From the NCBI GenBank assembly GCA_025356765.1, contig JANXRO010000109.1, forward strand, positions 1 to 5,877: a stretch of DNA of 5,877 bases, written 5' to 3'. Positions 1-5,551 of the stretch are shown piece after piece; positions within the stretch are counted from its first letter, which is position 1, and each line of letters opens with the position of its first letter. The position numbers were made by a program, and so were the translations under genes. The notes beneath the pieces are model-generated. The model ran no database searches. It saw only the letters and a program-made list of their open reading frames with translations, and was not told the DNA's origin. The stretch is from Hyphomicrobiales bacterium. Its GTDB lineage: Bacteria > Pseudomonadota > Alphaproteobacteria > Rhizobiales > Aestuariivirgaceae.

Positions 1-1
1 C

Positions 2-1111
2 CTTTATCAATTTTCGACAACGCTCGACAATGCCCATCTTGTGGCCTTGGGTTGGGCGCTGGAGCTTTATCGCTATGACCCATTTCGCAAAACCAATGCC
101 AAACGGGTAAGCTTGGCTGTGCCAAAATCAGTTGATCTCCAACAGCTTTGTGCCGAGGTGAATGCAAGTTTTGCGGTGCGCGATTTGATCAATGCGCCCG
201 CCAATCTTTTGGGCCCTGCTGAGTTGGAAGAGGCAGCACGCAACATTGCCGCCGCCCACAAAGCCAAGTTTAAAACCATTGTAGGCAAGGAGCTGGCCAA
301 AGAATTTCCTTTGATTGCAGTTGTAGGTCAAGCCTCAACGCGGCCCCCACGTCTGATTGAATTCATATGGGGCAAGTCAACAGATCCTAAAGTGACATTG
401 GTGGGCAAGGGCGTTTGTTTTGATACGGGCGGTCTTGATATCAAACCATCGGCGGGCATGTTGTTGATGAAAAAAGATATGGGCGGTGCGGCCAACGTGT
501 TGGGCTTGGCGCAATTAATCATGCAGGCACAATTGCCAGTGCGTTTGCGCGTGCTCATTCCGGCTGTTGAAAATTCCATTGCGGGCGATGCCTTCAGGCC
601 AGGAGACGTTTTCAAAACCCGAAAAGGTTTAACCGTTGAAATTGGCAACACTGATGCTGAAGGCCGTTTGGTTTTGTGTGAAGCCTTGGCTTGGGCTGAT
701 GAAGAATCACCCGATCTGCTGCTCGACATGGCAACGCTGACAGGGGCTGCCCGCGTGGCTTTGGGCCCAGATCTGCCACCGTTTTATACTGATGATCAAA
801 AGCTGGCCGCCCGCATTGCGCATCACGCCATGGCGGTGAATGACCCGCTGTGGCAATTGCCCTTGTGGAAGCCTTATGAGAGCATGATCGACACGCCCAT
901 TGCCGATGTGAACAATGCTGGAGCAGGTGGGTTTGCTGGCTCCATCACAGCAGCACTGTTTCTCAATCGCTTTGTAGAAAAGGCAAAATCTTATGTGCAT
1001 TTTGATGTGTTCGGTTGGGTGCCAAATGCCAAACCGGGAAGGCCAAAAGGCGGTGAAGCTCAAGCCATGCGCGCCATGTTTGCGGTGATTGCCGAGAAAT
1101 ATCGGAGATAA
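2..1111 (+). CDS. Leucyl aminopeptidase family protein (peptidase M17), 5'-truncated by the window edge
   Basis: Two-metal cytosolic exopeptidase that removes N-terminal residues from peptides; M17 enzymes are usually hexamers. The frame is open from base 2, so the start and most of the small N-terminal domain lie outside the window; the GTG at 41 is internal. 369 residues are visible. All active-site residues of the family are present at the spacing of E. coli PepA: metal-binding Lys (407-409) and Asp (422-424) in GKGVCFDTGG, catalytic Lys (443-445), metal Asp (476-478) in KKDMGGA, and the signature NTDAEGRL with Asp (653-655), Glu (659-661) and catalytic Arg (665-667). The 147 residues after that Arg equal the E. 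coli C-terminal length, so the 3' end is intact. The variant FDTGGLDIKP resembles alphaproteobacterial paralogues more than classic PepA, so I give no symbol. The next gene follows after 3 bases, which suggests co-transcription. The family call is very safe; the exact substrate is unknown. Confidence 0.96.
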   Translation, partial: LYQFSTTLDNAHLVALGWALELYRYDPFRKTNAKRVSLAVPKSVDLQQLCAEVNASFAVRDLINAPANLLGPAELEEAARNIAAAHKAKFKTIVGKELAKEFPLIAVVGQASTRPPRLIEFIWGKSTDPKVTLVGKGVCFDTGGLDIKPSAGMLLMKKDMGGAANVLGLAQLIMQAQLPVRLRVLIPAVENSIAGDAFRPGDVFKTRKGLTVEIGNTDAEGRLVLCEALAWADEESPDLLLDMATLTGAARVALGPDLPPFYTDDQKLAARIAHHAMAVNDPLWQLPLWKPYESMIDTPIADVNNAGAGGFAGSITAALFLNRFVEKAKSYVHFDVFGWVPNAKPGRPKGGEAQAMRAMFAVIAEKYRR

Positions 1112-1114
1112 TTG

Positions 1115-1693
1115 ATGAACCCAAAGGTTGATCTTTTTCTGAATTCCGAAAAAGACTGGGTGCCTGAAATGCGTGCGCTGCGCCAGATTGCTTTGGCCTG
1201 TGGCATGCAGGAAGATTTCAAATGGTATAAGCCCTGTTATAGTTTGAACGGCAGCAACATCGTTCTTATTCACGGTTTCAAAGACTATTGCGCGCTGTTG
1301 TTTCACAAGGGCGCATTGTTGAAAGACCCTTCGGGCATTCTTGTTCAACAAACTGAAAATGTGCAGGCCGCCCGCCAAATTCGCTTCACCAAGCTTGCGC
1401 AAATTATTGAAATGAAACCAATAATCGAAAGCTTTATCGAACAGGCAATCGCCAATGAAAAAGCGGGCTTAAAGGTTGAGATGAGGAAGCCATCTGAGCT
1501 TCAACTGCCAGATGAGTTTGTTACAAAGCTGGATGAACTGCCCAAACTTAAAGCTGCGTTTCAAGCCTTAACACCCGGTAGGCAAAAGGCTTATCAATTG
1601 TTTTTTACAGGTGCGAAACAATCCAAAACCCGGGTGGCCAGAATTGAAAAATCCATCCCCTATATTTTGGCCCGCAAGGGCTTGAATGATTAG
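1115..1693 (+). CDS. YdeI/OmpD-associated family protein (DUF1801 domain)
   Basis: A 192-residue protein of the YdeI-like family, whose biochemical role is not established. The N-terminal half (about residues 15-110) matches the DUF1801 pattern: FKWYKPCYSLNG near residues 36-46, then HGFKDYCALLFHKGALL near 53-69. The C-terminal part (about 128-187) has the YdeI tail, with LPKLKAAFQALTPGRQ followed by AKQSKTRVARIEK, a basic segment typical of the family. No signal peptide or membrane segment is seen, so it is probably cytoplasmic. I chose the ATG at 1115 over the TTG at 1112 because GGAG at 1104-1107 lies 7 bases before the ATG but only 4 before the TTG. The ribosome site sits inside the end of the M17 gene and the gap is 3 bases, so the two are probably co-transcribed or translationally coupled. 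A direct link to peptide breakdown is not evident from the sequence. Confidence 0.88.
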   Translation: MNPKVDLFLNSEKDWVPEMRALRQIALACGMQEDFKWYKPCYSLNGSNIVLIHGFKDYCALLFHKGALLKDPSGILVQQTENVQAARQIRFTKLAQIIEMKPIIESFIEQAIANEKAGLKVEMRKPSELQLPDEFVTKLDELPKLKAAFQALTPGRQKAYQLFFTGAKQSKTRVARIEKSIPYILARKGLND

Positions 1694-1700
1694 AAACAGG

Positions 1701-1726
1701 CTTGCTTATTTTGCGTAATAAGCGAG
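1701..1726. promoter_or_regulatory. Palindrome ahead of the MarR gene: candidate operator or hairpin
   Basis: CTTGCTTATT (1701-1710) and AATAAGCGAG (1717-1726) form an inverted repeat of 10 positions, with only one imperfect pair (T-G), around a 6-base spacer. It sits in the 66-base gap between the DUF1801 stop and the MarR start, 33 bases before the ATG. No T-run follows on the plus strand, so it is a poor intrinsic terminator. MarR proteins are dimers that often bind such palindromes near their own gene, so an autoregulatory operator is a reasonable inference. No convincing -35/-10 pair could be assigned around it. Confidence 0.45.
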
Positions 1727-1759
1727 AATGAAACGGTTCCGAAACGAAGGCCAACGTCC

Positions 1760-2104
1760 ATGCCTCTTCCGCTTTCAACTGCTCAAGCCTTGCAACTGTG
1801 GCACGATGTTGGCTTGGCCCAAGTGAAAGACGATGAGCCTGATTTATCTCTGCGGCAGATTACAATTTTATTGGTGATTTATCTGGAAGCGCCGCCCCAC
1901 ACAGTGCGCGGCCTTGCCTTTAAATTGAATGTCTCGAAACCTGTGATCACCCGCGCCTTAGATGCCATGGGCAAATTGGAACTTGTATCGCGGCGGCGTG
2001 ATGCAACCGATATGCGCAATGTGTTAATCCAACGCACGGTAAAAGGGTCTTTGTTTTTGGAACGATTGGGCGATTTGATCGCCGCCCACGCCAAGGAGAT
2101 TTAA
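1760..2104 (+). CDS. MarR-family winged-helix transcriptional regulator (short form)
   Basis: A 114-residue DNA-binding regulator. The winged helix-turn-helix covers about residues 30-98: LSLRQITILLVIYLE (29-43) as the first helices, VRGLAFKLNVSKPVITRALDAM (49-70) as helix-turn-helix with recognition helix, then the charged wing SRRRDATDMRNVLIQRTVKG (77-96), with the Asp and Arg positions expected of MarR wings. It is shorter than usual (about 140-150 residues): the flanking dimerisation helices are brief, but the DNA-binding core looks complete. The ATG start is supported by GAAGG at 1746-1750, 9 bases upstream. The stop codon abuts the GTG of the C40 peptidase gene, so the two are almost certainly translated from one mRNA. 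It probably controls its own transcript, perhaps through the palindrome at 1701-1726. The ligand cannot be read from the sequence. Confidence 0.88.
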   Translation: MPLPLSTAQALQLWHDVGLAQVKDDEPDLSLRQITILLVIYLEAPPHTVRGLAFKLNVSKPVITRALDAMGKLELVSRRRDATDMRNVLIQRTVKGSLFLERLGDLIAAHAKEI

Positions 2105-2938
2105 GTGAAAGTTCTTGATCCACGCCTGAATGCCATGCGCCCAGATTTGGCCGATGAGACCTTGCGTGGCCAAATTGATGCGCAGCATTTTGTGACGGGT
2201 ATAAAGTTTCAAATTTCCAGGCCCATCGTATCTGTTCTCAAACGCCCCGAAAAAGATGCGCCCCAAACCACGCAAGCCTTGCTGGGCGAAATCTGTTTGG
2301 TGTTTGAAAACAAAAATGGTTGGGCGTGGGTGAAACTGTTGCGCGACAGTTATGTTGGATATGTTGAAGCTTCTGCTCTTAACTCTGAAATCGTTGCCCC
2401 CACCCATAAAGTGCTTGTGCCTTCGACATTGGTTTATCCAAAGCCCGATATAAAATCAGGCCCGGTTCAGTTTCTGCCGCGCCATGCGCAAGTGGCGGTT
2501 ACTTCACAAAAAGGCACATTTGCAGCGGGGCATTCGGGTGGGTTTATATTCGCAGCTCATCTTGCCGCGTTGAATGCAAAGGCCCAAGATTTTGTAGCCA
2601 TAGCGGAAGATTATCTCAACGTGCCTTATTATTGGGGCGGCAAATCGATCTATGGTACGGATTGTTCGGGCTTGGTGCAAACCGCGCTGCAAGCCTGTGG
2701 CATTGAAGCCCCACGTGATTCGGATATGCAGGAAAATGCGTTGGGGCACTTGGTTGCAGACCATCATAATTTGCGCCGTGGCGATTTAATTTTCTGGTCG
2801 GGCCATGTGGGCATCATGCAAAATGCAACTCAACTGCTCCATGCAAACGGGCACACCATGAAAACCACAAGTGAAACACTCGCAGATGTTGTATCGCGCT
2901 CAGATAAGCCTATCTCATCGATCAAGCGAATGGCCTAG
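2105..2938 (+). CDS. NlpC/P60 family (C40) cysteine peptidase with N-terminal SH3-like region
   Basis: A 277-residue peptidase of the family that cuts gamma-D-Glu-diaminoacid bonds in cell-wall peptides. Residues about 35-95 resemble a bacterial SH3 domain (IVSVLKRPEK; NGWAWVKLLRDSYVGYVEAS) and 100-150 probably form a second SH3-like part. The catalytic domain starts near 160: nucleophile Cys187 in YGTDCSGLVQTAL, His234 in WSGHVGIM, third polar residue His246 in LLHANGH, and the usual VPYYWGG (173-179) before the Cys. The active site therefore looks intact. No signal peptide or transmembrane segment is visible at the N terminus (MKVLDPRLNAMRPD), unlike secreted wall hydrolases. This resembles the Bacillus YkfC group, which acts on recycled murein peptides. 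The GTG start is well placed: AAGGAG at 2093-2098 lies 6 bases before it, inside the end of the regulator gene, with zero intergenic bases. The family is secure; the cytoplasmic salvage role is inference. Confidence 0.94.
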   Translation: MKVLDPRLNAMRPDLADETLRGQIDAQHFVTGIKFQISRPIVSVLKRPEKDAPQTTQALLGEICLVFENKNGWAWVKLLRDSYVGYVEASALNSEIVAPTHKVLVPSTLVYPKPDIKSGPVQFLPRHAQVAVTSQKGTFAAGHSGGFIFAAHLAALNAKAQDFVAIAEDYLNVPYYWGGKSIYGTDCSGLVQTALQACGIEAPRDSDMQENALGHLVADHHNLRRGDLIFWSGHVGIMQNATQLLHANGHTMKTTSETLADVVSRSDKPISSIKRMA

Positions 2939-3076
2939 CCGCCTTTTTCCTGCCGCAAAATAACCTTGCCATCGCCCGTTTCGCGCTGCTTTGACGCCGT
3001 GATTGGTCTTCAGTCTGGCTTCATCGAGACGGGGAATCGGCGAGGCGAAAACACCAATCACCTTCCCATTTTCCCG
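2935..3076 (-). pseudogene. Possible 3' remnant of a minus-strand gene, frame-broken
   Basis: Read on the minus strand, bases 3076 down to about 2987 translate to RENGKVIGVFASPIPRLDEA and then RLKTNHGVKA. After a shift of frame near 2987-2994 the reading continues as QRETGDGKVILRQEKGG, ending in TAG at 2937-2935. That stop overlaps the stop codon of the C40 gene on the other strand, as is common for convergent genes. Upstream, the first frame is closed by TGA at 3079-3077, with another protein-like stretch (DHLGVTGKWEGDW) in a neighbouring frame. I do not recognise a family. This could be the decayed C terminus of a lost gene, or chance, because part of the likeness comes from the inverted repeat. 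The call is weak. Confidence 0.22.
2999..3061. repeat. Long-spaced inverted repeat
   Basis: GTGATTGGTCTT at 2999-3010 is complementary to AACACCAATCAC at 3050-3061 in 11 of 12 positions (9 contiguous at the outer end). The 39 bases between can form a smaller stem (GTCT 3014-3017 with AGAC 3027-3030). As RNA it would make one branched or bulged hairpin; as DNA it could be the edge of a small repeat element. It lies wholly in the gap between genes. Function unknown. Confidence 0.45.
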
Positions 3077-3133
3077 TCACACCTAAATGATCCGTGGCTG
3101 CTCCTGTCGCCGTCCCGAGTTGTTGCGGATCTT

Positions 3134-3180
3134 GAGGCCCGTTTGAATGCGTAAGTTTTGAACGGGCCTCTCCCCTTTTC
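3134..3180 (+). terminator. Probable intrinsic terminator (or attenuator) just before rmuC
   Basis: GAGGCCCGTT (3134-3143) pairs perfectly with AACGGGCCTC (3161-3170). Four more inner pairs, two of them G-U type, can extend the stem to 14 and leave a 9-base loop. The bases that follow are TCCCCTTTTC, a weak pyrimidine/T run, so it works better on plus than on minus, where no T-run follows. It could end the transcript of the M17-C40 cluster, 196 bases after the C40 stop. Its 3' arm ends only 36 bases before the rmuC ATG, leaving little room for a separate rmuC promoter. Confidence 0.6.
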
Positions 3181-3206
3181 ATATCGCAGGGATTCCGAAT
3201 CAGTTT

Positions 3207-4370
3207 ATGATTTGTTCCATGCAGCTTGAAACTCCCATCATTCAATTTGGTTCCCACTCTCTAAGCGCTTTTGATTTGATCATTGCGGCCATGGCGCTTG
3301 GCATATTTCTGCTGGTGCTGGCAGTTGTTCTGGCGTGGCGAGGCCAATCAAACCGAACCGCCGAACGCCTTGAAGCGCAAAACCGCAGCGCTGATCTGGA
3401 ATATCGCTTGGCCGAGCTTTCGGGCGTGCTCAACCATTTTTCGGCCCAAGCCCAAAGCAACCAGGTGCATTTGCAGCGTTCCATTGATGAGCGCTTGGAA
3501 GCCGTTGGCCAGCGCGTGGGCCAAGGCCTGACCGAACAATCCCAACGCACCACGCAATCTTTGGGCGCATTGCATGAACGCTTGGCGGTGATTGATGCAG
3601 CACAGGCAAACCTCGCCAATCTTTCTGGGGAAATGCTATCTCTCAAGGATATTCTGAATAACAAACAAACCCGGGGCGCATTCGGCCAAGGCCGCATGGA
3701 GGCCATTGTTTCTGATGGTCTTCACAGCAAGGCCTTTGAATTTCAAGCCACCTTATCCAACGGCACAAGGCCAGATTGCGTCATCTCGCTGCCAGATTCA
3801 AAGTTGAAACTGGTGATTGACGCCAAGTTTCCACTCGAAGCCTATAATGAAATGCGTGCATCGACGGACGATGTGGCACGCAAATCCGCTGAACAGCGTT
3901 TACGTGGCGATATGGCCAAGCATGTGAAAGACATTTCTGAAAAATATCTGATCAGCGGCGAAACCCATGAAACCGCAATCATGTTTGTGCCTTCGGAATC
4001 AGTCTACGCTGAACTCAATGAAAAATTTGAAGATGTGGTGCAAAAGGCCCATCGCGCCCGCGTTATTCTGGCCTCACCCAATGTGTTGATGTTGCTCATT
4101 CAAACGATGCAGGCCATTGTGCGTGATGCAGCCATGCGCGAGCAAGCGGGCGTTATTCAAGCTGAAGTGATTAAAATGTTGGAAGACGTTAACCGCATGA
4201 ATGATCGCCTGGGCAACATGCGAAAACATTTTGGCCAAACCACGACGGATTTGGATGAGCTGACTACATCAACCAACCGCGTTTTAAAACGCGCTCAGAA
4301 AATTGAAAGCTTGGAATTGGATGATGCCCCCGCTTTGGCAGAAGCTGCTAGGCCAAGACTGATTAAATAG
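3207..4370 (+). CDS. rmuC: DNA recombination protein RmuC
   Basis: A 387-residue RmuC-family protein. In E. coli, loss of RmuC raises recombination at inverted repeats; the core is a PD-(D/E)XK nuclease-like fold, but activity is poorly defined. In order: one membrane helix at about residues 23-45 (FDLIIAAMALGIFLLVLAVVL), a coiled-coil stretch at about 50-150 rich in Gln, Arg, Glu and Ala, then the RmuC domain from about 150. Family hallmarks are NKQTRGAFGQGRMEAI (152-167), RPDCVISLP (188-196) and VIDAKFPLEAYNEM (203-216), with Asp190 and the D205-A-K207 pair as candidate nuclease-site residues, then MFVPSESVYAEL (259-270) and ILASPNVLMLLI (287-298). The C-terminal end is again coiled. Length is usual for alphaproteobacterial members. 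The ATG at 3207 is used; an in-frame ATG at 3219 is an alternative. The only Shine-Dalgarno-like bases (AGGGA 3188-3192) are 14 bases from the first ATG, so the start is not certain. dapE follows after 14 bases. Confidence 0.93.
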   Translation: MICSMQLETPIIQFGSHSLSAFDLIIAAMALGIFLLVLAVVLAWRGQSNRTAERLEAQNRSADLEYRLAELSGVLNHFSAQAQSNQVHLQRSIDERLEAVGQRVGQGLTEQSQRTTQSLGALHERLAVIDAAQANLANLSGEMLSLKDILNNKQTRGAFGQGRMEAIVSDGLHSKAFEFQATLSNGTRPDCVISLPDSKLKLVIDAKFPLEAYNEMRASTDDVARKSAEQRLRGDMAKHVKDISEKYLISGETHETAIMFVPSESVYAELNEKFEDVVQKAHRARVILASPNVLMLLIQTMQAIVRDAAMREQAGVIQAEVIKMLEDVNRMNDRLGNMRKHFGQTTTDLDELTTSTNRVLKRAQKIESLELDDAPALAEAARPRLIK

Positions 4371-4384
4371 TTTATACTGGTTTT

Positions 4385-5551
4385 ATGAAACACGCTGACC
4401 CTGTTGCCATTCTGCAAGACCTTATCCGCTGCCCCTCTGTTACCCCGCATGAGGGCGGCGCCATGGCCTATCTTGAAAAACTTTTATCTAAAGCTGGCTT
4501 TCAATGTCACCGTCTGGTTTTTACAGAAAAAGACACGCCTGATATTGATAATCTTTTTGCGCGGTTTGGAACGGCATCGCCGCATTTATGTTTTGCAGGC
4601 CACACCGATGTTGTGCCAGCAGGCGATGAAAACTTGTGGTCGCATGAACCTTTTGCAGCAGACATTTCTGATGGCAAAATTTATGGTCGCGGTGCCACAG
4701 ACATGAAGGGGTCTGTTGCTGCTTTTGCAGCAGCCGCGTTGGATTATGTGGCTAGTAAAAACACACAAAATGGTAGCATTTCATTTTTGATCACCGGAGA
4801 CGAAGAAGGCCCCGCAGTAAACGGCACGGTGAAAGTGCTGCAATGGATGCAAGAGAATGGCCACATTCCCGACCATTGCTTGGTGGGCGAGCCTTCATGC
4901 GTTGACCAACTTGGCGACACCATGAAAATTGGCAGGCGCGGATCATTGAGTTTTCAAGTCACTGTTCTTGGTCGGCAAGGCCATGTGGCCTATCCGCATA
5001 AGGCTGATAATCCGGTGCCCAAACTTGCCCGCTTCATTGACCGGATTTCCCACGCCAAGCTTGATGATGGCAATGAACATTTTGATCCTTCAAGTTTGGT
5101 TGTCACTTCCTTTGATGTGAACAATCCGGCCACCAATGTTATTCCTGCCAAAGCCATCGCAAAATTCAACGTGCGCTTTTCACCTGAACACAATCCAGCT
5201 TCACTGAAGACCTTGGTCGAAAAACACATCGAGGCTGTGAAAGCTGAACTCGGTGGCGTGTGGCAGATGGTTGCCCATGAAGGGGCCGACGCTTTTATAA
5301 CGGCACCCGGCGCATTTGTGGGGCTGGTGCAAGATGCGGTGGAACAAGAAACTGGATTGGTGCCAAAGCTTTCAACATCTGGCGGCACATCTGATGCACG
5401 GTTTGTGAAAGACTATTGCCCAGTTCTGGAATTTGGCCCAACCAATGCCAGCATCCACCAAACCGATGAACATTTAGATATTGAAGAACTGAAAGCCACA
5501 ACCCGAATTTATGCGCGGGTGATTGAGGCTTACTTCGGCGTCTCGCCGTAA
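4385..5551 (+). CDS. dapE: Succinyl-diaminopimelate desuccinylase
   Basis: A zinc-dependent M20-family hydrolase that converts N-succinyl-L,L-diaminopimelate to L,L-diaminopimelate and succinate, the step that supplies the lysine pathway and meso-DAP for peptidoglycan; cytoplasmic dimer. The 388 residues cover the full family length (about 375-390). The metal and catalytic residues are all visible: His73 and catalytic Asp75 in GHTDVVPAG, bridging Asp106 in GRGATDMKGS, catalytic Glu140 and metal Glu141 in TGDEEGPA, Glu169 in VGEPS, and His358 in GPTNASIHQTDE. GRRGSLSF (183-190) and STSGGTSDARF (330-340) are DapE-specific features that separate it from ArgE or other M20 peptidases. The dimerisation (lid) domain is about residues 181-295. 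The ATG lies 14 bases after the rmuC stop and has no clear Shine-Dalgarno sequence. The 3' end overlaps convergent truA by 22 bases. Confidence 0.97.
   Translation: MKHADPVAILQDLIRCPSVTPHEGGAMAYLEKLLSKAGFQCHRLVFTEKDTPDIDNLFARFGTASPHLCFAGHTDVVPAGDENLWSHEPFAADISDGKIYGRGATDMKGSVAAFAAAALDYVASKNTQNGSISFLITGDEEGPAVNGTVKVLQWMQENGHIPDHCLVGEPSCVDQLGDTMKIGRRGSLSFQVTVLGRQGHVAYPHKADNPVPKLARFIDRISHAKLDDGNEHFDPSSLVVTSFDVNNPATNVIPAKAIAKFNVRFSPEHNPASLKTLVEKHIEAVKAELGGVWQMVAHEGADAFITAPGAFVGLVQDAVEQETGLVPKLSTSGGTSDARFVKDYCPVLEFGPTNASIHQTDEHLDIEELKATTRIYARVIEAYFGVSP

Larger units (their letters stand above)
2939..3206. other. Intergenic region without a convincing intact gene
   Basis: 268 bases between the C40 gene and rmuC. 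It contains an inverted repeat (2999-3010 / 3050-3061), a strong hairpin (3134-3170) and minus-strand reading that looks protein-like but changes frame (2935-3076). I looked for tRNA, SRP RNA, RNase P RNA and tmRNA hallmarks and saw none. The only plus-strand open frame of note (2966-3154, TTG start) lacks a ribosome site and recognisable motifs. The region could hold an unannotated small RNA ending at the hairpin, or a decayed gene. Confidence 0.6.

Noticed and set aside
1112..1114. TTG as the start of the DUF1801 gene
   Set aside because: It would add one Met and leave only 4 bases after the GGAG at 1104-1107; the ATG at 1115 has better spacing.
707..1402. Minus-strand open frame of 231 codons across the M17 and DUF1801 genes
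   Set aside because: It lies antisense to two clearly conserved proteins, crosses their junction and has no recognisable motif; a shadow of their codon use.
1701..1726. Palindrome as an intrinsic terminator for M17-DUF1801
   Set aside because: The bases after it on the plus strand (AATGAAACGG) contain no T-run and the stem is AT-rich; an operator is the better reading.
2966..3154. 62-codon plus-strand open frame in the gap, with its stop inside the hairpin loop, suggesting a leader peptide
   Set aside because: TTG start, no ribosome site, no run of regulatory codons and no motif; the stop position in the loop is probably chance.
2939..3206. Known structured RNA (SRP RNA, RNase P, tmRNA, SAM-II riboswitch)
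   Set aside because: The hallmark conserved bases of each were looked for on both strands and not seen.
3242..3706. Minus-strand 154-codon open frame within rmuC
   Set aside because: Ala/Arg/Ser-rich antisense shadow of the coiled-coil part of rmuC, with no motif or ribosome site.
4990..5388. Minus-strand 132-codon open frame within dapE
   Set aside because: Antisense to conserved DapE motifs and without any recognisable domain.
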